The position numbers and the translations under genes were made by a program. Below the pieces are notes generated by a model. That model was not told the DNA's origin, searched no databases, and saw nothing but the letters and a program-made list of their open reading frames with translations. Below, piece after piece: positions 25,782 to 35,112 of a stretch of 64,000 nucleotides of DNA; position 1 is the stretch's first letter; every line of letters starts with the position of its first letter. The stretch is from a virus, in the IMG/VR virus record IMGVR_UViG_3300046318_000491, positions 89,712 through 153,711 of that record. One strand, given 5' to 3'.

Positions 25782-28643
25782 CTAAAATTTCTCTACTTGA
25801 AGTACGCCTCGGTTAAAGAAAGTAAAGTAGCTCGTGCCGCCACCCATGATAATTTCAATACCGTCAAACCCGAGTAGACCAGCGATATTGCTATAGTTGC
25901 TTCCATTTTGATTAAACGCAGGGAACGATGCTCTGATTTTAGCTACTTCATTGGCAATTTCATCTGAGCCAAGATCCAAGTCTGGGAACATTTCGTTCTG
26001 AACTTTCTCTTGAAGCAACTTAATTAGCGCATTGTCAATCATATTGACATCTATACCACTGGCGTCCGTTGCTGCCTTAGCAGGGTCGACTAACTTACTA
26101 CTAGACGGTGTCGGCCTACCGGACTGGTCCATAACATAGATCTTTGCTTCTGGTTTAATCGCCATGTTAAGAACCCCTCCACCGCTAGAGTACCCACTAG
26201 CAGTTGATCGGTCAGTAGCGGCATACAAACCATCGCCGTACATTTTGGTAGATGAATAGTAAGGAACGTCATCCTCTACAAACTTCATCATCAAGTCTTT
26301 GGCTGAGTCATTCCTGTGAGGAGAGATTCCTCGGAACAGCTTAGGTAGAGCTGGATCTAGCTTGTCCACTAGCTCTGGCTTATTGGTCTGAAAACCTAAC
26401 CAGCGAGCAATCTTGTGACCCTCTTTAGGACCGAAACCAGCGAGGAATCCGTGTGCGCCATCAGCGTCTTCAGGCGAGCCCTTCTGAAGCTCTTCTTCGT
26501 GTAGATCTAGGAAGTCAAGGATCTTCTTAAAGAATCCTGCCTTCCCTTCTCGCCACTTCTTGCTTATCTGACGCTTGGTTAAACCCTTAGACTTTAGAAG
26601 TTCACGGAACCACTCAGGGGCCTCGCCGGTTAGAGCATACTTAGCAAATAGCTCGGCAAAGTCCTCGGTCTCATGATCCGCGCCGCGGCCACTGATTGGA
26701 GCAGTTCTAATGCTCTTCTCTGTTGAGGCGGGGGCTGCGGCTGCTGGCTTAGGAGTTGCAGCAGTGTCTAACCCTAAACGAGTAAGAATATCGTCACGTC
26801 GGTTCTTAAGGGTATTCTGCAACTGAGCCTTGACCACTGGGTCAGAAATTATCTGATCAACCAGGCTATCAATGTCCTGCGGCGTAATCTGCTGAAGAAT
26901 GGCAGCACTGTCTACCTTCTGCTGCTGAGTCATATCGCCAAAGACCTGAGCCACACTGTAGCCCGAATTTTTGTCGACAAATGAGTCTAGCTCTATAACA
27001 GTGTCGCTAAACAAAGTACCCTTAGGAGCACCCTGAGCACGGAAAAGCAAGGAGCCGCCAGGATCTACGCGAACGGGGGTGCCATTAGCATCGGTAAGAA
27101 TATTACCCTGACTTATGCTAGCCCCGATAACGTCCCAGTTGGCTAGCCATGCATCCATAGCGAATCCGCGCTGAACTTCAGCAAGATACTTAGGGTCTTT
27201 TATGCGCGTGGCAAGGTCGTTAGTGCTTCCAGGAAGTATGTGCGAATAAGTAATGTCCGCGCCGTTTTGGTTTCCCGGGAGAATAGACACAGCCCCGATG
27301 CCGGCTAGGTTGTAGAACGCAGCAGCTAAGCGCTCGTTCTCTCCGTGAAGCTGAGATTTAGGGACTTTTAGGTATATAGAGTCACCCGAGACAGGGTCGG
27401 TGTACGTTCCACCAGGATTCGAGCCAGCCTGTGGGCCGGTCTGAGTCCAATTACTTACATCTCGCTTATTAAACTGTTCGCGTAGCACATCGGCAGTAGT
27501 GGTGGAAAGAATAACGTCAGCTGGCCTAGGCGTGGCATCGTCAGGGATTACTTCATAGTCACCGCCACCATACTTCGAGATATCTGCTAGAAGCTCGGAT
27601 TCACCGTTGCTAGTAGGGCCGCCCCAGTAGCGGTGCTGGATCTTGTGACCAGCCTCGTGGGCAATAACATGGCTATAAGCTTCGTCACGTGTAGTGATAT
27701 CAGTAGACCAGTAGGAATCTGGACGACCGATATTGTCAGCTTCTTTATTGAGACGCTGCACGTATAGATTGATGAAGTCAGAGGTTGAATAAGTAAAGCC
27801 AATAGTCTTATCATTCAGCTGAGAGCTAATATCGGCCGGAACCAAGCTCTTCTCCGAAAGAAGGTTAATCTTTACGGCTTCTTTGTAGAGTCCACCCTTT
27901 TGGAGGTTGCGGATACCTAGAAGAGTGGCCTTAACATCTTCAAGACTTGCCTTTGGTACGAGCGAGCCAGCAGGGGCTTCCGTATCCATGTGGATGTGGA
28001 TCTCGTGCTTACTTGATGTATTCACAACTCGAATGAAAGACTTGGCTGCATTAGTGCTACGGTCGTTTAGGTCTTTAGCTGCTTTTACGGCAGCACGGTA
28101 CTTAACTTCAGAATCGCTTAGGTTGTATTTCTTATAAGTGTTTGAGTAAAGCTCCTTTAGGGATTCTCCCTCGAGCTTTGCACCCTGAATTTCCCAGCCT
28201 GGTTCGTTGTTGAAGTAGTCAATTTTTGGCATGTTGGTACGGAAAGCTACCTTAGCCTCTTCAAATGCCTGATCTACAGTTTTAGCTGCAGTACCGCTGC
28301 GAGTAAGCCCTAGAAACTTAGCATTAACGCGAGCAGTACCTCGGGCAGATAGGAAGTCATCACCTTTATATGGGATAGGGGTGAAGGCTTCACTCGGGTC
28401 GAAGCTGTCGTAGTGGAACTGGAACAACGCAGTCAACGCATCGACATACTGGTCTTCATCGCCAGCATTTCTAGCAATTCGGACATCGCTTAATAGATCA
28501 GTAAATGTCTCATGGTTATGACGAGCAGGGATGGTTTCAAACATCTTCTGCTCTACAGCATTGAGAATTTTCCAGTCTGGATTAGACGGAACATTTCTTG
28601 GACGACCGACTCCACGCTTTTTAGGGGTACGAAGCTTTGACAA
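25782..28643 (-). CDS. Metallopeptidase / kinase-like / ADP-ribosyltransferase protein, -1 frame extension
   Basis: 953 aa counted from a TTG without ribosome site; the frame is open upstream into the end of the preceding gene and is probably entered by -1 frameshift (see 28676-28724). Domains: HEAGH zinc metallopeptidase motif at 329-333; a kinase-like domain at about 405-560 (GSNPGGTYTD, YLKVPKSQLHGENERLAAAFYNLAG, FAMDAWLANWDVIG, then catalytic-looking N514 and D527 in a DPGG context); a second helical region with ETEDFAELFAKYALTG near 660; an ADP-ribosyltransferase-like C-terminus from about 768 (LFRGISPHRN, GDGLYAATDRSTASGY, FDGIEI ... YFTFFNRG). This mix is seen in MuF-type phage head proteins and polymorphic toxins; injection with DNA and action on host targets is inference. 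Confidence 0.78.
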   Translation of the reverse strand: MSKLRTPKKRGVGRPRNVPSNPDWKILNAVEQKMFETIPARHNHETFTDLLSDVRIARNAGDEDQYVDALTALFQFHYDSFDPSEAFTPIPYKGDDFLSARGTARVNAKFLGLTRSGTAAKTVDQAFEEAKVAFRTNMPKIDYFNNEPGWEIQGAKLEGESLKELYSNTYKKYNLSDSEVKYRAAVKAAKDLNDRSTNAAKSFIRVVNTSSKHEIHIHMDTEAPAGSLVPKASLEDVKATLLGIRNLQKGGLYKEAVKINLLSEKSLVPADISSQLNDKTIGFTYSTSDFINLYVQRLNKEADNIGRPDSYWSTDITTRDEAYSHVIAHEAGHKIQHRYWGGPTSNGESELLADISKYGGGDYEVIPDDATPRPADVILSTTTADVLREQFNKRDVSNWTQTGPQAGSNPGGTYTDPVSGDSIYLKVPKSQLHGENERLAAAFYNLAGIGAVSILPGNQNGADITYSHILPGSTNDLATRIKDPKYLAEVQRGFAMDAWLANWDVIGASISQGNILTDANGTPVRVDPGGSLLFRAQGAPKGTLFSDTVIELDSFVDKNSGYSVAQVFGDMTQQQKVDSAAILQQITPQDIDSLVDQIISDPVVKAQLQNTLKNRRDDILTRLGLDTAATPKPAAAAPASTEKSIRTAPISGRGADHETEDFAELFAKYALTGEAPEWFRELLKSKGLTKRQISKKWREGKAGFFKKILDFLDLHEEELQKGSPEDADGAHGFLAGFGPKEGHKIARWLGFQTNKPELVDKLDPALPKLFRGISPHRNDSAKDLMMKFVEDDVPYYSSTKMYGDGLYAATDRSTASGYSSGGGVLNMAIKPEAKIYVMDQSGRPTPSSSKLVDPAKAATDASGIDVNMIDNALIKLLQEKVQNEMFPDLDLGSDEIANEVAKIRASFPAFNQNGSNYSNIAGLLGFDGIEIIMGGGTSYFTFFNRGVLQVEKF

Positions 28644-28675
28644 GTCAAAGTTTCTAGTAGAAGGAGTCTTTACCG

Positions 28676-28724
28676 GGGCTGAGCCTGCTCCATCGGAGCT
28701 CGAGTCAGCCCGATTTATTTTGGG
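28676..28724 (-). promoter_or_regulatory. Programmed -1 ribosomal frameshift site
   Basis: On the minus strand the slippery heptamer C CCA AAA (28724-28718) is in frame, directly before the TAA of the 1117-aa gene. After a 6-nt spacer comes a stem-loop: GGGCTGA (28711-28705) pairs with TCAGCCC (28682-28676), enclosing a second hairpin GCTCC-GAT-GGAGC (28699-28687). The -1 frame runs without stop through 25 linker codons into the downstream 953-aa frame. Heptamer, spacing and stem match the standard -1 frameshift design. Confidence 0.85.
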
Positions 28725-31700
28725 CCGCGGTTCGCCCCCATTTCGACGACTTCGATGTGTTCATCGCCGTTTTGATCCATGTAGTAGACACCCAGCCCTG
28801 GGTCTCCACCGTCCAGAGCATCTAGCTCAACAATTTCTGCAACGCTACCTAGATAATCGCCGTCTTCACTATACCAAGCGTCACCGGTGTCCATAGATGC
28901 AACGTTTCCTACAACAGGGGCAGCTGGTGTTTGATCGTCAGCTGATACGCCACTGTTACCTAGGTACGGGACGGCTGGTGCCGGGTCAGCGTCATCGCCA
29001 TCGTCATCTGGGCTAACACCGGCAGAGCCGGCATCAGACTTACGACGCTCAACGTCTCCGAAGTCCACAACACTAGCGAGTGAAGGGAGGCCACGTGCAG
29101 CAATCATAGCTGCACCCTTAGGTGAAGGAATGTAGTCGGTCGGGGTTGAGTCCTCATTGTCGGTTCCAGTTAAACGGTCCATGTACTTGGTAGCAAGAAT
29201 ATTAGCTACGGTGCCATTAGCAAAGCGCACGCGAGCAGTATCCTGATACCCAGCTACAGAAGGGTTTAGAGCAATGATAGTACCGACAGATTCTTCACCC
29301 TGTGAGTTATAGTAGCGAACCTTGTCACCCTGCTCGATGATCGTGCGGCCATTTCTAGATGCCCATGGGCGACGCTGAATGTCTCGGAGGTCAAACCCTT
29401 CAGACATCAATTGCTTCTCTAGCACACTTGGCAACTGCGCAAATTTGGCTTGCTGCGGGTGACCAGAGTAGCGAGTCTTAATTCCAGACTTTAACTTATT
29501 GATTAGAAGACTACGCGAGCCTTCGTTGTCTGGTAGGTGGCCTAGTGCCTGAACCAAGGTCTGTAGAACCTGATCACCGTCAGTGTCATAGTCATTCTCT
29601 AGTACTTCCCAGAAATTCTGTAAGTAGTTCTTTAGAACAGATCCATAGGTCTTGCTGTTCTTTGCAAGGTTAAGCTCGCGTGGGCGACCTTCTAGGAATT
29701 TATCAACTAGCTCGTCTGGAGTTAGAAGCTTGAACGAGGTCTTAGTGTAATCCTCTGGAGTGAAGGCACGTCCAGCTGCAGACTTGTTGCGGAAGAAACG
29801 GACACGACGCTCTAAAGGCGACTTCTCTCCAAACCACTTACGTAGTTCCTCTGATTTAGGGTTTCCAGGAGTAGAACGGCCTAGAAGCTGGTCACGAAAT
29901 ACGTACAAACCATTCTTTTCGCCGAATAAGCCCTTGAAAGAGTCCTTGTAGTCGTAGTGGTAGAAGGTTTGCTCTTCGCCAGTAGCCAAGTCCTTGAACT
30001 TATAACGTTCCATAAACTTGTTGTCGAAAGTTCGCTCTACGGCTGTTTCGTACTGATATGTTTTACCGTCATTGTCAGTGAATTGGGAGCGCTCGATGAT
30101 GATAGCGTCGTCTGATCCAATAACTGCTTGAGGAAATTCTTCTAGCAAACCGTTGACGATTGCATCTGGATCTTCAGCCGGAACTGACTTTCCGTTCTTA
30201 ACCTGCATAAGAGGCTTACCATCTTCGCCGAATAGCGGGGTAATCTTTTTTGCGCGAAGCTCGTCCTGAGGGGTAATTCCAGGAGAAACGTACTGCCCCT
30301 TATCTGCGCGAGTCTTTTTTGCTGCCGCGATTGCACTGCCCTTAGGGGTTTTAGTTCCAGAAGGCTTAGTAGTGGTTCCGTCGCTGTTCTTAGTCCCCTG
30401 AGACTTAGCCTTAGCAACCTTAACCTTTGGAGCTGCTGGTGTCTTTGTTTTTGCAGCAGGAGCGGCAGGTGCTGATGGTGCTGTCGGGGCATTGTCTGGT
30501 ACCGCTGGCTGTGCAGCAGGTGCAGCAGGTGCAGCAGGTGCTGCATTGTCAGACGGGCGGTCAATGTTAGCCTGCTGGCTACGGCTGAAGGTTTCCATGC
30601 GAGTCTTGCCATCTTCATCAACAAAAGTGACTCGGGTGGCTGGTTTGCCGTTGAAGTCAACAGCATCGTTAGAGACCTTAGTTACATCACCGCGGAAGAT
30701 TCCGTTAGTGCTGTACAGCTTATCGCCATTTTTGACATCTGTAGCATTAATAAATTTAGATGTACCTGGAGCTGTAGGAACCGGAGCAGCTGGAGCGGTA
30801 TCTGCTGGCTTAGCCGCCTTGTTCGCGGTAGGCTTTGCTGGTGCAACATCCTGGTAGTCGGTGATAGCTTTAACTTCGTCATCATTGCTGATCTCTAGGT
30901 CGCGGCGGTTGCCCTTGTCATCTACCGCTGGGATATTGATAGCTGTCTGGTCCGAGTTCCAGTCTGCATCACCATCAAGCTTGAGGGTGTCAAGAGTCTT
31001 AGGGTCGATAATGTAGTCGCCCTTCTTAAGGTCAAGACCAAACTTGTACTCCTGCTGTAGGGGCTGAATGTTAAAGTCCCAACCAGAGCCCGCTGGAGCC
31101 TGAGCTGCATTAACTTTATTTAGAAGATCATCAAGACTAGGAACTTCGTCACCATAAGCAACATCTCCCATGATGTCTTTCACTATGTCATCAACCGAAC
31201 TGACGGGAGCTGCGTCAGGAGTAGTGGCACTTTCAGCTGGAAGAACATCCATGTCGCCATCAGCAAGATCTTTTATGTTGCTAGCAGGGACTTCTTTACC
31301 GCCAGCCGAGTCCCGACGCCATGTGTCAGGACCGGTCTTGGTGGCGGTAATCTCAGCGCCGCCCTTGCCGTCGGTGTTTACGCGGTCCTTAAGCTTTACA
31401 GTAGTACCTACTGGAGCTTCATCAATTGCCTTATCGTTGGCAGCCTTTCGAGCGTCGTACGCAGCTCCCGGGGCAGCAGCATCTCCAAGGTCATGACCAA
31501 TAAGCTTTGCAACCTCGTCTTGAGGCATAAGACCTTCTGCCCCCGGAGCAAGCTTCGCAAGAGGTGACTTGTCACGCTCGGACTGAATGGTTGCCTTCTG
31601 GTCATCGGTAGGAGCGTCAGTAGCAAGTTTGATATCTGACTCGGTTGCAGGACGACGGTTCATGTCCGCTATATCCTGAATGTCAGAGTCTAGGCGCTCG

Positions 31701-32068
31701 GTTGCGCTGGTAGCAGTCTTTTTAGTAATGCCCTGCTTCTTAAGAACTGAATCGGGAATAGAAGCGTCGAACTGCTCTGCATTGCGAGAGGTTACGTCGT
31801 AGATGTAGTAATTGCCGTCTGCTTCTTTTACAAGCTGGCGTGCATAACCTGCACGCTCTGAAGCACCGATGTAGACACCGCGCTGGTCTTGGACACTGCC
31901 GTCTGACATGCGGACCTTGGCTAGAAGGCCTCGACCCATCTCCATCCACTGGCCCTTGCCATCGCGGAGCTGGATTCGCCAAAAGCCCTTGTTAGCACCA
32001 TCGTTGAATCCGAGAGCTGTCGCTGCTGCGATAACGGCCTTTGACTTGAACTTGTCTAGATAAGACAT
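28715..32068 (-). CDS. Large head-associated protein (1117 aa), 0-frame product
   Basis: The N-terminus has GFWRIQLRDGKGQWMEMGRGL and VYIGASERAGYARQLVKEADGNYYIYDV, a small beta domain found in some actinophage head-region proteins. Two Pro/Ala-rich linkers (about 380-430 and 490-600) separate this from a C-terminal part with an AFTPEDYTKTSF, VDKFLEGRPRELNLA and helical segments, then an acidic tail. It lies after portal and Dps and before the protease. It ends at a canonical -1 slippery site, so a minority product of about 2095 aa fused to the metallopeptidase / kinase-like / ART protein is expected. Its own role is unknown; a head-internal or portal-linked protein is the best guess. Confidence 0.72.
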   Translation of the reverse strand: MSYLDKFKSKAVIAAATALGFNDGANKGFWRIQLRDGKGQWMEMGRGLLAKVRMSDGSVQDQRGVYIGASERAGYARQLVKEADGNYYIYDVTSRNAEQFDASIPDSVLKKQGITKKTATSATERLDSDIQDIADMNRRPATESDIKLATDAPTDDQKATIQSERDKSPLAKLAPGAEGLMPQDEVAKLIGHDLGDAAAPGAAYDARKAANDKAIDEAPVGTTVKLKDRVNTDGKGGAEITATKTGPDTWRRDSAGGKEVPASNIKDLADGDMDVLPAESATTPDAAPVSSVDDIVKDIMGDVAYGDEVPSLDDLLNKVNAAQAPAGSGWDFNIQPLQQEYKFGLDLKKGDYIIDPKTLDTLKLDGDADWNSDQTAINIPAVDDKGNRRDLEISNDDEVKAITDYQDVAPAKPTANKAAKPADTAPAAPVPTAPGTSKFINATDVKNGDKLYSTNGIFRGDVTKVSNDAVDFNGKPATRVTFVDEDGKTRMETFSRSQQANIDRPSDNAAPAAPAAPAAQPAVPDNAPTAPSAPAAPAAKTKTPAAPKVKVAKAKSQGTKNSDGTTTKPSGTKTPKGSAIAAAKKTRADKGQYVSPGITPQDELRAKKITPLFGEDGKPLMQVKNGKSVPAEDPDAIVNGLLEEFPQAVIGSDDAIIIERSQFTDNDGKTYQYETAVERTFDNKFMERYKFKDLATGEEQTFYHYDYKDSFKGLFGEKNGLYVFRDQLLGRSTPGNPKSEELRKWFGEKSPLERRVRFFRNKSAAGRAFTPEDYTKTSFKLLTPDELVDKFLEGRPRELNLAKNSKTYGSVLKNYLQNFWEVLENDYDTDGDQVLQTLVQALGHLPDNEGSRSLLINKLKSGIKTRYSGHPQQAKFAQLPSVLEKQLMSEGFDLRDIQRRPWASRNGRTIIEQGDKVRYYNSQGEESVGTIIALNPSVAGYQDTARVRFANGTVANILATKYMDRLTGTDNEDSTPTDYIPSPKGAAMIAARGLPSLASVVDFGDVERRKSDAGSAGVSPDDDGDDADPAPAVPYLGNSGVSADDQTPAAPVVGNVASMDTGDAWYSEDGDYLGSVAEIVELDALDGGDPGLGVYYMDQNGDEHIEVVEMGANRGPK

Positions 32069-32165
32069 AAGTATCCTTCTGTTGATACTGAAAACTAAGA
32101 TAAGGTTAGCGCAAGAAAACGCCTATTAAAAGTTTACAGAACGTTGAGCCATGCTATTTGCTTAG

Positions 32166-32205
32166 GTAAAAAGAAACCCACCACGGAAGAAGTGGTGGGG
32201 TCTTT
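32166..32205 (-). terminator. Terminator after dps
   Basis: Minus-strand stem CCCACCAC / GTGGTGGG with a 7-nt loop followed by TTTCTTTTT, 9-47 bp after the dps stop. A good intrinsic terminator that would partly insulate portal and dps from the head genes downstream. Confidence 0.8.
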
Positions 32206-32213
32206 AATTAGTT

Positions 32214-32705
32214 CTAGCGCATCCCTAGCGTGGCTTTTAGCTGCCAGGTCCACTTGCTGTAGATGTCTAGAAGCTCTGCCGCGTAGTTTGCAATCTGCTG
32301 AGCATCTAGGGCATTAGCGATATCAAATAGCTTAGATGCCTCTGATGCAAGAGTTGAGTTGACCATGAGCAGCGACCCAAGCATTGCCTTGGCGTCACCA
32401 CCGTTGATTCGTTCCTCCTTGATGCAGGAGATTTCGCAGAAGTCAGTTAGTAGGTAAGGGGCATCGAATCCATTTACAAGTAGGTACTCGGCTAGCTTGT
32501 CGATAGTACCGTCAAAGCTTTCGTAGATCTCTGCAAAAAATTCGTGAAACTGAGTGAACTCCGGGCCCATGACATTCCAGTGATACCCGTGAGCCAAGAA
32601 CTTGGCGGTTACGTTATCTGAAAGAAGGTGAGCTAGCTGGAACCCTAGTTCTTCTTTAGTAGGGCCTGCCATTTCGGCAGCATCTACTACGGTCATGTTT
32701 TCCAT
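32214..32705 (-). CDS. dps: Dps / ferritin-like DNA-protection protein
   Basis: 163 aa, full length for Dps. The signature HWNVMGPEFTQFHEFFAEIY and following D-x-x-A-E give ferroxidase ligands H42, H54, D69 and E73, with the same spacing (12, 15, 4) as bacterial Dps proteins. It should form a hollow 12-mer that oxidises and stores iron using H2O2 and may bind DNA. No long basic N-terminal tail is present, so DNA binding is uncertain. It sits one base from the portal stop and before a terminator, inside the virion operon. Together with KatG four genes upstream it suggests defence against oxidative damage. Confidence 0.92.
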   Translation of the reverse strand: MENMTVVDAAEMAGPTKEELGFQLAHLLSDNVTAKFLAHGYHWNVMGPEFTQFHEFFAEIYESFDGTIDKLAEYLLVNGFDAPYLLTDFCEISCIKEERINGGDAKAMLGSLLMVNSTLASEASKLFDIANALDAQQIANYAAELLDIYSKWTWQLKATLGMR

Positions 32706-32706
32706 A

Positions 32707-34440
32707 TTATGCCTCTGGTTCTGCTAGGGGTGGGGCTGCGCTAGGTGCAATAGGTTCAGCTGGGGCTGCCTCGGTAGGCTGCCCGCCCTGAAGTAGCTGA
32801 TCGATCTCTGGTGACATAGGAGCAACAGAATTAGCCTGCTGATTTTCCTTTACCAACTTGATAATCTCCGGTGCGACCGCAGCCAAAAGGTTCTCGGTGA
32901 ACTCCGGGGTAATAGCTCCCTTACTCACAACTAGGCGCATTGCAAGTTCATTAGGAGTCGGAGCATCCTGATCCGAGAATCCGTGAGCACGACGCCAAGT
33001 ATCAAAGCTGACGGCCATCTTATCAAAACCAGCATCAGCATCTGCAGCACGGTCGTTACGAGTAGCAACGTGCGATGGGTCATACCAAATCTGAATTCGG
33101 TTAACGTCTACATCTTCATAACCTAGCGACTTCAAGTATGGTCGCATGTAGACAACAGTCAGTGCGTCAACAATGAGTAGCATCAGAGGCTCGATGTGCG
33201 CCTTGTAGAGGGCTTCGTCGATCTGAAGAGCGTTAGAGTACTTAACGTTTGCTAGGCCCGTCACGACGTCCTTAGGGACGTCTAGACCCTGCATGATGCG
33301 CTCTAGTACACGGTCGGCACGAGAGACAAGCGAGTCGTCGAATGAACGCTCGAACTTGAACTGCTTGATCTTGTCGCCAAGTTCTGCAGGACCGCGGATG
33401 ATAAGTGGAACAACGGCGCTCGCTGAGTCCTCGTCCTTAATCGGAGTGGTCATTGCATCGATGAGCTGATCTTCAAAGTCGTCAGCAGCTTCTTCGGTAT
33501 TGTAGAGCTCGTTGTATTCGCCATCTTCATCGTACGGGTAGTCCGGGTCTGGAGATGCTGCCACTGATAGACCGTCTGGCAAGTAAAGAGCACCAGCGTT
33601 GAGGCGCGAACGTGCAGTTGCACGGAAGGTACGGTTTAGAAGTAGAAGCTCAGCGCAGAGATCGAGTAGGCCTCGTAGTGAAGAGTCCGCTTCCATAGAG
33701 TAGCGAGGGTGTGCCTTCCAGATACGTCCGATAAACGCGTCCTTAGGTAGGCGAAGAGCATTCTTAGAGGCAGTCATTGAAGAGCTGCCACCAACATCAC
33801 GAATAGGGTTAATAACGTACTGACCCTTCGCATCAACCTGCAGCTCGTCAACTGAGCGCATGTCCCAGGTCTCTGGCAGCCCTGAGCCGATACGCTCTGG
33901 AATCTGAACTAGGTAGCACTCGCCAGTAACCTGTAGGTTTAGAGCTGCATCTTTAAGAAGGCCAGCCTGGCCTCCGTAAGCTGAGTCAAGACGAGCAAGC
34001 GCACGCTGAGCAGCAGATGCAATGTCTTTTTCTAAGGTCTCTGACTTGTCAATAGGAATTGGAGCTTCGGCAGGGTCATCTACAACAGCAGCGTAAAGGC
34101 GGATGCGAGATACCACAGACGCAACAAGATTGAACGCATATTTCACCTCTCCAATGGCATCGTAGTATTCCCAAGCTTCTGTCTGCCATGAGCCAGCAGC
34201 CCCTTGACGGCGAGCCTTGAAGCGTTCGGCCTCTGTCTTGTCATCCATCTTTACCTGAACTGCAGCAGCAGTCAGAGGTCGTGCAGAATTAAAAGGAGCA
34301 GCCTCGGCATAAACAAGACCGAAAGAATCTACAGAGATTCCAGGTGCAATAGGGGTGGCACTACGTGGAGCAGACGCTCGTAGGCCAGTCGCGCTACGGC
34401 GCTGGCCTTCGTTCTTTGGGGTACGTTTAAAAATTCCCAA
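32707..34440 (-). CDS. Portal protein
   Basis: 577 aa. Position after TerL and the pattern WEYYDAIGEVKYAFNLVASVVSRIRLYAAV, HPRYSMEADSSLRGLLDLCAELLLLNRTFRATARSRL split segments, FERSFDDSLVSRADRVLERIMQGLDVPKDVVTG and IQIWYDPSHVATRNDRA are typical of actinophage portals. It forms the dodecameric ring at the packaging vertex. The C-terminus is a Pro/Ala/Glu-rich tail. The short gap to dps (1 base) implies coupled translation. Confidence 0.93.
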   Translation of the reverse strand: MGIFKRTPKNEGQRRSATGLRASAPRSATPIAPGISVDSFGLVYAEAAPFNSARPLTAAAVQVKMDDKTEAERFKARRQGAAGSWQTEAWEYYDAIGEVKYAFNLVASVVSRIRLYAAVVDDPAEAPIPIDKSETLEKDIASAAQRALARLDSAYGGQAGLLKDAALNLQVTGECYLVQIPERIGSGLPETWDMRSVDELQVDAKGQYVINPIRDVGGSSSMTASKNALRLPKDAFIGRIWKAHPRYSMEADSSLRGLLDLCAELLLLNRTFRATARSRLNAGALYLPDGLSVAASPDPDYPYDEDGEYNELYNTEEAADDFEDQLIDAMTTPIKDEDSASAVVPLIIRGPAELGDKIKQFKFERSFDDSLVSRADRVLERIMQGLDVPKDVVTGLANVKYSNALQIDEALYKAHIEPLMLLIVDALTVVYMRPYLKSLGYEDVDVNRIQIWYDPSHVATRNDRAADADAGFDKMAVSFDTWRRAHGFSDQDAPTPNELAMRLVVSKGAITPEFTENLLAAVAPEIIKLVKENQQANSVAPMSPEIDQLLQGGQPTEAAPAEPIAPSAAPPLAEPEA

Positions 34441-34452
34441 GGGGTCTCCCTG

Positions 34453-34752
34453 TTAGTCGAGACGTGTCGCGATAACCCCAACGATTGCTGAGATAGACAA
34501 CACTAATGATACCACATACGCAAGTAGCGGGACTACTAGGAAGAGTCCTACAAGAAAAAGTGTAGCCCAAATACTCATGCACCAGTTGCAGGTGAATAGA
34601 TATCCTAGTTTTGTTTCTGGTGAATATTTTTTCCAGACCTTTTCACGCAGCGGTTCTAGAATTACATCAGTGGTTAGTAGTCGAGTTAGTCGATATGAAG
34701 CCAAAACCATGATGATGTATGTAAAAAAAGTTACTTCAGTTACTGGTGTCAT
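34453..34752 (-). CDS. DUF1360-like small membrane protein
   Basis: 99 aa with an N-terminal hydrophobic helix, ASYRLTRLLTTD, and a FTCNWCMSIW motif, then two more hydrophobic helices. This order (ASYRLTRL ... LGYL-x2-CxWC) matches the DUF1360 family, common between TerL and portal in actinophages. Predicted in the cytoplasmic membrane; function unknown. Confidence 0.75.
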   Translation of the reverse strand: MTPVTEVTFFTYIIMVLASYRLTRLLTTDVILEPLREKVWKKYSPETKLGYLFTCNWCMSIWATLFLVGLFLVVPLLAYVVSLVLSISAIVGVIATRLD

Positions 34753-35112
34753 CTAGTCTCTCATCGATGTGATTGTTTTGTAAGCATTCCAGCTTCGAAG
34801 GCGGGATCCGCACCCGCAGTTGGTGTCCTTTTTGAATGCTAGCATCTTTCCGGTCTCAGTCACAACGCGGTAATCGCCTTTTTTATGCATCGGCGGTAAG
34901 AATTCAGTATATTTTTCACGAAAAATGATCTGTGCACCGTCCGGCGAGTCTTGAGCGACAACAATTAGCTCGTCTGTGACTACAACACGCGTTGTTGCGA
35001 TGTAGTGAGCCCCTTCAGTGGCTGGAGCGGAGGTCAAAGACGTAACATCGTCAGTAAAATCGGCTGAAACTACCGCCAAGTGAGCTGGAAATATATCTAC
35101 AAGTACTTTCAT
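34753..35112 (-). CDS. Conserved hypothetical with CGCGSRLRSW motif
   Basis: 119 aa. The C-terminal NCGCGSRLRSWNAYKTI is a motif I associate with actinophage proteins located between terminase and portal. Beta-rich N-terminal half. It overlaps the TerL stop by 4 bases (ATGA type), hence translational coupling. The two cysteines might bind metal; function not known. Confidence 0.65.
   Translation of the reverse strand: MKVLVDIFPAHLAVVSADFTDDVTSLTSAPATEGAHYIATTRVVVTDELIVVAQDSPDGAQIIFREKYTEFLPPMHKKGDYRVVTETGKMLAFKKDTNCGCGSRLRSWNAYKTITSMRD

Noticed and set aside
25782-28643. Independent translation of the 953-aa frame from TTG at 28643
   Set aside because: No ribosome site at the TTG, while a canonical slippery site and stem-loop lie just upstream in the correct register.
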